Notes under the pieces: generated by a model | Seen by the model: the letters and a program-made list of their open reading frames with translations, nothing else | Databases searched by the model: none | What the model was told of the DNA's origin: nothing | Part shown: positions 1 through 4,240 of the stretch, piece by piece | How positions within the stretch are numbered: position 1 is the stretch's first letter | How the letters are laid out: every line of letters begins with the position of its first letter | Made by a program: the position numbers and the translations under genes | NCBI GenBank assembly: GCA_030614245.1 | Contig: JAUWKK010000200.1 | Location: forward strand, 1-5,678 | Length of the DNA stretch: 5,678 bases | Direction: 5' to 3' | DNA from: Planctomycetota bacterium | Lineage (GTDB): Bacteria > Planctomycetota > PUPC01 > JABMSA01 > JAUWKK01

Positions 1-145
1 AACGGCCAAACCCAAACAACACGTCCGGAATCCCGAGATGGTTATACGATTGACGCCGCGCGATAGAAGGAAGGTAGAGAAAAGCAACGCCCTCGACTAG
101 CTGATCGTCGGATGAGTGGCCGATGGCGGGGATCAGTTTGGACAA
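1..145 (-). CDS. Possible N-terminal part of an unrecognised minus-strand protein, cut by the window edge
   Basis: On the minus strand one frame stays open from a TTG at 145-143 to the left edge, giving 48 codons. The translation has a balanced, protein-like composition, with stretches such as SSDDQLVEGVAFLYLPSIAR and, near the edge, SYNHLGIPDVLFGFG. I do not recognise a family. The start is weak: no convincing ribosome binding site precedes the TTG, and the frame also stays open upstream through the repeats to about 220. An AGGAGG on this strand (181-176) has no well-placed start codon in this frame. The segment could be the beginning of a real gene, a decayed gene fragment, or a chance open frame next to repeat DNA. 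Only the sequence left of the window can decide. Confidence 0.28.
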   Translation of the reverse strand, partial: MSKLIPAIGHSSDDQLVEGVAFLYLPSIARRQSYNHLGIPDVLFGFGR

Positions 146-167
146 GGACGCACCGGCGCATCTTGAA

Positions 168-199
168 GCCCCAACCCTCCTGAGGCGGGCAGGCGGGGC
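168..199. repeat. Degenerate expanded inverted repeat at the left edge of the repeat field
   Basis: GCCCC (168-172) can pair with GGGGC (195-199) around a 22-base interior. The interior itself contains CCTC-CT-GAGG (176-185). Its position relative to repeat copy A matches that of the compact GCCCC-GTAA-GGGGC hairpin (423-436) relative to copy B, so it may be that hairpin with extra sequence in the loop. This is an inference from spacing; the pairing arms are short. Confidence 0.4.
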
Positions 200-288
200 G
201 AAATAGAACAGCCCACGGCCCTGTCCGCCTACGGAGGGAACGCCGTGGGTAAGGGATACCAATAATATCCCAGCCCTTAAGCGGCGCA
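195..288. repeat. Palindromic repeat unit, copy A, with an enlarged loop
   Basis: CCCACGGC (212-219) pairs with GCCGTGGG (242-249), an 8-bp perfect stem. The loop is 22 bases and carries its own small palindrome, TCCG-CCTA-CGGA (224-235). In copy B (449-467) the same stem closes on only three bases (AAC), so copy A appears to hold inserted sequence. The 25 bases at 195-219 match 432-456 with two differences. The second element begins 24 bases after the stem, at 273 (GCCC). It is degenerate here (GCCCTTAAGCGGC) compared with GCCCTGAAAGGGC in copy B. No coding potential is apparent. Confidence 0.75.
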
Positions 289-303
289 GGAATACTGCGA
301 ATC

Positions 304-323
304 GGCAGGCTGGAAAGCCTGCC
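304..323. repeat. Hairpin with a 7-bp stem and TGGAAA loop
   Basis: GGCAGGC (304-310) and GCCTGCC (317-323) form a perfect stem around TGGAAA. There is no T-run on either side, so it is not a typical intrinsic terminator. The loop resembles the TGAAA loops at 491-503, 2678-2698 and 2708-2722, which suggests one dispersed family of small palindromes. Confidence 0.75.
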
Positions 324-358
324 CCACGTAAGACATGCAAACATGGCCAACCGAGGAT

Positions 359-411
359 GGTTGACCGTGGCACCCAGCGCCCCGTAAGAGCGGTTGACCG
401 TGGCACCCAGC
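359..411. repeat. 20-base direct repeat, two copies 33 bases apart
   Basis: GGTTGACCGTGGCACCCAGC occurs at 359-378 and again, identically, at 392-411. The bases after the first copy include GCCCCGTAAG (379-388); the same ten bases recur at 423-432, within the hairpin after the second copy. A partial echo, GTTGACCG, lies at 472-479. The region has no convincing reading frame, so this is intergenic repeat DNA rather than a repeated protein domain. Confidence 0.8.
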
Positions 412-422
412 ATTGGCTTGCA

Positions 423-436
423 GCCCCGTAAGGGGC
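423..436. repeat. GCCCC-GTAA-GGGGC hairpin, first element of the tandem unit
   Basis: A perfect 5-bp stem (423-427 with 432-436) closes a GTAA tetraloop. It sits 68 bases before the equivalent GCCC-TGAAA-GGGC hairpin at 491, with a CCCACGGC element between the two. It therefore starts one period of a tandem array. Confidence 0.7.
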
Positions 437-448
437 AAAATAGAATAG

Positions 449-467
449 CCCACGGCAACGCCGTGGG
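449..467. repeat. CCCACGGC-AAC-GCCGTGGG hairpin, copy B (compact form)
   Basis: An 8-bp perfect stem (449-456 with 460-467) closes a 3-base loop. This is the compact version of the element at 212-249. It is followed, 24 bases after the stem, by the GCCCTGAAAGGGC element, which is the same spacing as in copy A. Conserved spacing between two different palindromes argues that they move or evolve as one composite unit. Confidence 0.8.
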
Positions 468-490
468 TAACGTTGACCGATAATTCCCCA

Positions 491-503
491 GCCCTGAAAG
501 GGC
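491..503. repeat. GCCC-TGAAA-GGGC hairpin, second element of the unit
   Basis: GCCC (491-494) pairs with GGGC (500-503) around TGAAA; the T and last A can add a fifth pair. It is followed by GTAATAAGATC and then another CCCACGGC (516-523), so the two-hairpin pattern starts over. The degenerate counterpart in copy A begins at 273. Confidence 0.7.
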
Positions 504-515
504 GTAATAAGATCG

Positions 516-553
516 CCCACGGCCCTGTTCGCCCGCCCCGCCATAGGCGGGCG
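516..553. repeat. Truncated third CCCACGGC arm followed by a different palindrome
   Basis: The left arm CCCACGGC (516-523) is present but no GCCGTGGG arm follows. Instead the sequence runs CCTGTTCGCC and then an 8-bp stem, CGCCCGCC (530-537) with GGCGGGCG (546-553). The junction CCCACGGCCCTGTYCGCC is shared with copy A (212-229, one difference), where a smaller palindrome sits in the loop and the right arm is kept. Both copies may therefore carry the same kind of inserted palindrome, with the right arm lost here. Confidence 0.6.
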
Positions 554-620
554 GCTATGGTGGATTCATCAGCGGTTCAATATGACCTGTCATGTCCGAA
601 CGCCCTGCACTCGCACCGCT

Positions 621-626
621 TATAAT
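621..626 (+). promoter_or_regulatory. Possible -10 box upstream of lemA
   Basis: TATAAT at 621-626 is a perfect sigma-70-type -10 hexamer in the non-repeat leader of lemA, about 160 bases before its start. No good -35 hexamer lies 16-18 bases upstream, so the assignment rests on one hexamer. The 554-784 leader otherwise shows no recognisable gene or RNA element. Confidence 0.25.
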
Positions 627-770
627 CCCAGCACGCCTGTATACTTGAAAGTTCCACGCCCGCGGCGTATCATGTGGCGCCGTCAGGAACGGCCACGCAT
701 CAGTTACTAACAGGAGCAGCATATACTGAACACGCTATCCTTAGTGAAGCCCCGCCGCTCACTGAAACAC

Positions 771-776
771 AGGAGG
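771..776 (+). promoter_or_regulatory. Ribosome binding site fixing the lemA start
   Basis: AGGAGG ends eight bases before the ATG at 785. A closer ATG at 778 is in another frame and only one base away. A GTG at 674 would extend the LemA frame by 37 residues that do not look like LemA. The site therefore selects 785. Confidence 0.8.
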
Positions 777-784
777 AATGGAAC

Positions 785-1339
785 ATGGTCCCAGCATTGA
801 TCCTGGGCGGAATCGCCGTTGTGCTGATCATCGCTTGTGTGGTGATGTACAACGGCCTGGTGAACGCCCGCATGCGCGTCAAGAACGCATGGTCGCAGAT
901 CGACGTCCAGCTCAAGAGGCGGTACGATCTCATCCCCAACCTGGTCGAGACCGTCAAGGGCTACGCCAAGCACGAGCAGGAAGTGTTCGAGAACGTGACG
1001 AAGGCGCGGGCGTCGTGTATCTCGGCCCAGGGCGTCGGCGAGCAGGCAAAGGCCGAGAATATGCTCACCAAAACGCTCAAGTCGCTCTTCGCCGTCTCCG
1101 AGAACTATCCCGAACTCAAGGCGAACGAGAACTTCAAGGCGCTCCAGGAGGAACTCACGGCCACCGAGAACCGCATCTCCTTCGCACGGCAGCACTACAA
1201 CGATACGACGATGGACTACAACGCGAAGACCGAGCGGGTACCGACGAACATCGTCGCATCGCTGAGCGGATTCAAGCCGAGGGAGTTCTTCGAGATAGAG
1301 CTTGCCGAGGAGCGAGAAGCCGTGAAGGTGCAGTTCTAA
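785..1339 (+). CDS. lemA: LemA family membrane-anchored protein
   Basis: This 184-residue protein matches the LemA family in length and layout. Residues about 3-22 form one hydrophobic membrane segment, followed at once by the hallmark region YNGLVNARMRVKNAW and then QIDVQLKRRYDLIPNLVETV (about 39-58), which is the most conserved stretch of the family. A helical domain follows, with LFAVSENYPELKANENF (101-117) and LQEELTATENRISFARQHYN (120-139), ending in the typical FKPREFFE segment. LemA proteins have an N-terminal helix in the membrane and a soluble helical bundle. Their biochemical role is not settled, but they commonly neighbour M48 proteases or other envelope genes, as here: htpX starts 46 bases downstream on the same strand. 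The chosen start has an AGGAGG at ideal spacing. Family assignment is strong; the function beyond envelope association is unknown. Confidence 0.95.
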   Translation: MVPALILGGIAVVLIIACVVMYNGLVNARMRVKNAWSQIDVQLKRRYDLIPNLVETVKGYAKHEQEVFENVTKARASCISAQGVGEQAKAENMLTKTLKSLFAVSENYPELKANENFKALQEELTATENRISFARQHYNDTTMDYNAKTERVPTNIVASLSGFKPREFFEIELAEEREAVKVQF

Positions 1340-1373
1340 GTGATGTTATCTCTCCGTCAATCCACCGGTTGAT

Positions 1374-1378
1374 AGAGG
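1374..1378 (+). promoter_or_regulatory. Ribosome binding site supporting a TTG start for htpX
   Basis: AGAGG ends seven bases before TTG 1386. The first in-frame ATG (1407) would remove the residues ATFYDE, which resemble the usual HtpX N-terminus, and it has no comparable site upstream. The TTG start is therefore preferred. Confidence 0.6.
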
Positions 1379-1385
1379 CGTTACA

Positions 1386-2312
1386 TTGGCGACTTTTTAC
1401 GATGAGATGGCATCCAACAAGCGCCTGTCGTGGCTGCTGGTTGTGGCTATGACGGCGCTGATGGTCATAACGGGCTACGTGATCGGGCTGGCGTCGGGTT
1501 CAGGCTGGACGGGCCTGGCGATTGCCTGTGTGGTGGCGCTTGTGATCGCTCTCGTCAGCTATTACCAGGGCGTCGGGATCGTCATGGCCGCCAGCAGGGC
1601 CGGCAGGATAAGCAAGCAGGAGTATCCCCAGCTTTTCAACGTGGTCGAGGAAATGGCGATAGCAGCGGGCAAGCCGATGCCGGACGTTTACATCATTCAC
1701 GACAGCGCGCCGAACGCGTTCGCGACCGGTCGTGATCCGCAGCATTCGGCGGTCGCCGTCACGTCGGGGCTGCTCTCGAAGCTCAACCGCAACGAGCTGC
1801 AGGGCGTGATCGCCCACGAGATGTCGCACATCCGCAACTTCGACATCCGCTTCGCGATGCTGATGGGCGTGATGATCGGCTCGATCGCGCTCCTGTGCGA
1901 TTTCTTCCTGAGAATGGCCTTCTACGGCGGAATGGGCCGGCGCCGCTCGAACGACCGCCGAGGCGGGCACCCTGCGATCATCATACTGGCCATCGCGCTC
2001 GCCATCCTCGCCCCGCTCTTCGCCAAGATCATCCAGTTGGCCGTCTCGCGGCGCCGCGAGTACCTCGCCGACGCGAGCGCCGTCGAGCTCACCCGCTATC
2101 CGCAGGGCCTCGCGGGAGCACTGCAGAAGATATCATCCGACCAGGAAGTCCTCGAAGCCGCCAACCGAGCGACACAGCACATGTACATCGTCAATCCGAT
2201 CAAGTCGCTCAAGGCGAAAGCCCAGTCGATGTTCTCGACACACCCGCCCATACAGGACCGCATCCGCCGCCTCGACGAGATGGCGCATCTCTACGATGAC
2301 GAGCGGGCATGA
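1386..2312 (+). CDS. htpX: HtpX-type membrane zinc metalloprotease, M48 family
   Basis: This 308-residue protein has the HtpX layout. A short cytoplasmic start (TFYDEMASNKR) is followed by two hydrophobic segments (about 14-35 and 41-58). The protease domain carries the zinc motif HEMSH at 144-148, inside GVIAHEMSHIRN, with E145 as catalytic glutamate. A hydrophobic stretch (about 155-180) and another (about 196-220) come next. REYLADASAVELTR (224-237) supplies the third zinc ligand, E225. The family-typical STHPPIQDRIRRL lies at 284-296. HtpX proteases cleave damaged or misfolded membrane proteins and face the cytoplasm. All catalytic residues are present and the length is normal, so the enzyme should be active. 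It is probably co-transcribed with lemA. Its stop codon overlaps the ATG of the chimeric ORF at 2309. The start is a TTG, with ATG 1407 as the alternative. Confidence 0.95.
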   Translation: MATFYDEMASNKRLSWLLVVAMTALMVITGYVIGLASGSGWTGLAIACVVALVIALVSYYQGVGIVMAASRAGRISKQEYPQLFNVVEEMAIAAGKPMPDVYIIHDSAPNAFATGRDPQHSAVAVTSGLLSKLNRNELQGVIAHEMSHIRNFDIRFAMLMGVMIGSIALLCDFFLRMAFYGGMGRRRSNDRRGGHPAIIILAIALAILAPLFAKIIQLAVSRRREYLADASAVELTRYPQGLAGALQKISSDQEVLEAANRATQHMYIVNPIKSLKAKAQSMFSTHPPIQDRIRRLDEMAHLYDDERA

Positions 2313-2566
2313 GCATCGTCAAGGAAGAAGAAATATGGCCCAACGCCTACGATATCTTCAGCGAAGCCCACGAGGCGATCGATGCGTTCGTGAAATACTA
2401 CAACGCCGACCGCATCCATAGTGCGCTCGGCTGTCGAAGACCTGGCGAAGTCAAAGAACATGCCTCAATGGAACCTGACCTGCGCTGCTACCATCACCCC
2501 GAACGCGAGGCCGCCAGCCAGTGCGACCATTGCGGCGACTACCTTTGCGCCGAGTGCGTCAAATAG
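2309..2566 (+). pseudogene. Chimeric remnant: IS3-type transposase C-terminal tail joined to a truncated B-box-like zinc finger
   Basis: The 85-codon frame has two unrelated parts. Residues about 4-50 (KEEEIWPNAYD, then AIDAFVKYYNADRIHSALG and RRPGEV) read like the last 45 or so residues of an IS3-family DDE transposase. The catalytic D, D and E residues would lie upstream and are absent. From M54 (2468) the sequence becomes MEPDLRCYHHPEREAASQC, with ligands C60-x2-H63-x8-C72-x2-C75-x4-C80-x2-C83. This is a B-box-like zinc-binding pattern of the kind found at the N-terminus of longer bacterial proteins. A TAG ends the frame two residues after the last cysteine; beyond it the same frame reads YGCTCN, so the stop may be a mutated sense codon. 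The ORF overlaps the htpX stop (ATGA) and could be translated by coupling. I read it as an IS relic fused into a decayed zinc-finger gene. A small functional zinc protein starting at 2468 is less likely. Confidence 0.65.
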
Positions 2567-2677
2567 TACGGCTGCACGTGCAATGCAACCGATGGAGGGA
2601 GAGAAGTAGGGGCTGAGAGCAGCACGGAGGGCTTCGTCACAGTGACAGGCCAGAATTGGGGCAAAGGAACTAAACGA

Positions 2678-2698
2678 CTACCGGCTGAAAGCCGGTAG
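2678..2698. repeat. CTACCGGC-TGAAA-GCCGGTAG hairpin
   Basis: A perfect 8-bp stem (2678-2685 with 2691-2698) closes a TGAAA loop. It is the strongest palindrome of this cluster. GTTTGGGGGG follows, which is not a terminator-like U-tract. Its loop is the same as those at 491-503 and 2708-2722, although the stem sequence differs. Confidence 0.8.
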
Positions 2699-2707
2699 GT
2701 TTGGGGG

Positions 2708-2722
2708 GCGACTGAAAGTCGC
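2708..2722. repeat. GCGAC-TGAAA-GTCGC hairpin
   Basis: A perfect 5-bp stem closes the same TGAAA loop as the hairpin 10 bases upstream. The stem has changed on both arms (GAC/GTC instead of GGC/GCC), so pairing is kept while the sequence differs. Confidence 0.65.
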
Positions 2723-2727
2723 GCTTG

Positions 2728-2758
2728 CGGCTGAAGCCGACGAGGGCGGCTAAAGCCG
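2728..2758. repeat. Two small CGGC-loop-GCCG hairpins in tandem
   Basis: CGGC-TGAA-GCCG (2728-2739) and CGGC-TAAA-GCCG (2747-2758) are 4-bp stems with related tetraloops, spaced 19 bases apart start to start. GGCTGAAGC directly follows, an imperfect further echo. Stems this short are weak individually; their value is in belonging to the same series. Confidence 0.5.
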
Positions 2759-2997
2759 GCTGAAGCTACTCCCGGACCGCATCATACACAGATAGAAACG
2801 CTGAAGCAAGTTCTGCCTAAAGGCGAAGGTTTCTACCTCATGGACTCTGGAACAATGAATGCGAACTCGACGCGAATTTTCACGCTTCTGATGGCAGTGT
2901 TGGCGATTGCGATCACGTCTTTGACCACTTCGACTACAAAGCTGTGCGTGGCCGCGCCGTGGAGAGAACCACTTCGGCGTGCCGATTGGGAAGAAAT

Positions 2998-3002
2998 AGG
3001 GG
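2998..3002 (+). promoter_or_regulatory. Ribosome binding site favouring the 3011 start of the URO-D-like gene
   Basis: AGGGG ends eight bases before ATG 3011. The upstream in-frame ATGs at 2840 and 2855 have only weak purine runs, and ATG 3050 has none. This supports 3011 but does not exclude the longer form. Confidence 0.45.
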
Positions 3003-3010
3003 TGCGGAGA

Positions 3011-4168
3011 ATGTTGTCCGATAAAGAGAAGATATTCGACTCAGACAAGATGACCAGACGGGAGCGCGTGGAAGCCACCCTGAACCATCAGCCGGTGGAC
3101 CGGGTTGCGATTCACGAGCAGGTATCATTCAACTCGGGTGTCATACAGATGTTCGTCGACAAGAAGATCACCGGCTTTGACTTTACCCTGGACGACGTAT
3201 GCGCAGTCATCAGAGCCACGCTGGACATGTGCTTTCCGCCGGGGGCGCCCCGTGGCACCGGAACCGTTACCACACCCGACGGGTTTGTGCGGAAGCTGGA
3301 CAACTGGACCTCGTGGCGAGTGAGCCGGCCGTTCACTGACGAGCATGGCGCCCGCGATTGGATGTTGAAGCGAATAGGGGATCTCAAGGCAAAAGGAGCT
3401 AAGGGCGATGCGTCCCGGATAGAATCCGCTGAAACGTCGTCCGGCAGCAGTCCCCGTGAGGATTACAGGCGGCAGTTTATGGATATCCAGGACAGAATTG
3501 GCGCCGCGGTCCTCTGCAAGTTTTCAGGGACCGGCTTCTGCGGCGTCTTTGACGCCATGGGATTGGAGATCTATACCTTCTTTGTGGATGCGTATCCGGA
3601 AGTGCTTGCCGAGTTCATGGAGCTCTCCACGGCGAATGAAGTCACGCGAATTCATTCCGTTGCCGACGTGGAGCTCTCCCCGGTGATTCTCATTCCAGAG
3701 GATTTCTCCACGAAGCAAGGCCCGATTTTCTCGCCGGATTTTCTCAAGCGGTACCATTATCCCTATGTGAAGAGGCTGACTGATGCCTGGCACGAACATG
3801 GCATCAAGGTCATCTATCATAGTGACGGGAACTACAAGGTTGCCATCCCCGAGCTTATGGGCTGCGGTGTGGACGGGTTCTACTGCCTTGAACCGGCCTG
3901 TGGAATGCACGTGCTGGAGTTGATCAGTCTATACCCGCAGATGGTATGGGCAGGAGGGCTGGATGGCGTGGATCTAATGGAGCGGGGTGAGCCGGAAGAC
4001 GTGCGCAGAGAGGTGCTCAGGCACATAAGAGAGAGCCACGTTCTTCAGAGCGGCGGCATGTTCCTGGCCACGTCCTCGGAGATCAATCCGCCCATTCGCC
4101 CCGAGAACTTCAAGGCCATGATCATGGCTGCGGGAGAGTTGACCAATCCCGATTTCGCAGCGTCATGA
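3011..4168 (+). CDS. Uroporphyrinogen decarboxylase (URO-D) superfamily protein, function unknown
   Basis: From ATG 3011 the product is 385 residues, normal for the URO-D/MtaA superfamily of TIM-barrel enzymes. The family opening MTRRERVEATLNHQPVDRV is at 14-32. Later come EDFSTKQGPIFSP, RYHYPYVKRL and VIYHSDGNY (H270), then GVDGFYCLEPACGM and the C-terminal GGMFLATSSEINPPIRPENF. Methyltransferase members such as MtaA bind zinc through His-x-Cys plus a later Cys. Here the first site reads HSDG, with Asp in place of Cys, and the later one reads SSEI (355-358). The cysteine ligands are therefore missing and zinc-dependent methyl transfer of the MtaA kind is doubtful. Many URO-D-like proteins beside sugar-catabolic genes are uncharacterised, and this one precedes a GH38-like gene. 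It is unlikely to be the haem-pathway HemE. The frame is open from ATG 2840 (442 residues); that extension adds a hydrophobic segment, unexpected for a cytosolic barrel enzyme. Confidence 0.85.
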   Translation: MLSDKEKIFDSDKMTRRERVEATLNHQPVDRVAIHEQVSFNSGVIQMFVDKKITGFDFTLDDVCAVIRATLDMCFPPGAPRGTGTVTTPDGFVRKLDNWTSWRVSRPFTDEHGARDWMLKRIGDLKAKGAKGDASRIESAETSSGSSPREDYRRQFMDIQDRIGAAVLCKFSGTGFCGVFDAMGLEIYTFFVDAYPEVLAEFMELSTANEVTRIHSVADVELSPVILIPEDFSTKQGPIFSPDFLKRYHYPYVKRLTDAWHEHGIKVIYHSDGNYKVAIPELMGCGVDGFYCLEPACGMHVLELISLYPQMVWAGGLDGVDLMERGEPEDVRREVLRHIRESHVLQSGGMFLATSSEINPPIRPENFKAMIMAAGELTNPDFAAS

Positions 4169-4227
4169 CGGATGGTCTTCCGCGGCGTCCCTCCGATCAC
4201 CCGGAAAGCGATATTGTCAGTCAACGT

Positions 4228-4233
4228 GGGAGG
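4228..4233 (+). promoter_or_regulatory. Ribosome binding site supporting a TTG start for the GH38-like gene
   Basis: GGGAGG ends seven bases before TTG 4241. The in-frame ATG at 4172 lies three bases after the URO-D stop and lacks a recognisable site, although coupling to the upstream gene could serve it. GTG 4226 overlaps the site itself and is unlikely. Confidence 0.55.
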
Positions 4234-4240
4234 CCGAGAA

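Larger units (their letters stand above)
2567..2839. other. Intergenic stretch without a supported gene, holding the second hairpin cluster
   Basis: The first hundred bases after the chimeric ORF show no family-level coding signal; they may be the decayed continuation of the zinc-finger gene. From 2678 to about 2766 four small palindromes follow one another. The last 70 bases lie in an open frame leading into ATG 2840, but contain no start codon of their own in that frame with a ribosome binding site. No U-rich tract follows any hairpin, so no intrinsic terminator is called. Confidence 0.6.

Noticed and set aside
42..458. 138-codon minus-strand ORF
   Set aside because: It runs through the palindromic and direct repeats, and its translation is simply the repeats read as protein. 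Such frames commonly arise in GC-rich repeat fields.
195..523. CRISPR array
   Set aside because: The repeats are palindromic units of unequal length with related, not unique, intervening sequence, and there are no cas genes.
674..784. GTG-started N-terminal extension of LemA
   Set aside because: The extra 37 residues have no LemA similarity, precede the membrane helix and include the ribosome binding site of the 785 start.
778..1452. 224-codon plus-strand ORF starting next to AGGAGG
   Set aside because: Its ATG is one base after AGGAGG, too close, and it is an Arg-rich shifted-frame reading of lemA.
2678..2698. Intrinsic terminator
   Set aside because: The stem is strong, but neither strand has a U-rich tract directly after it, and it belongs to a series of like hairpins.
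2833..3078. 81-codon minus-strand ORF opposite the URO-D leader
   Set aside because: No family recognised and no convincing start site; it is probably the shadow of the open plus-strand frame.
3011..4168. Annotation as hemE
   Set aside because: The motifs (HSDG, SSEI) and the catabolic-type neighbour fit the uncharacterised URO-D-like branch rather than the haem-pathway enzyme.
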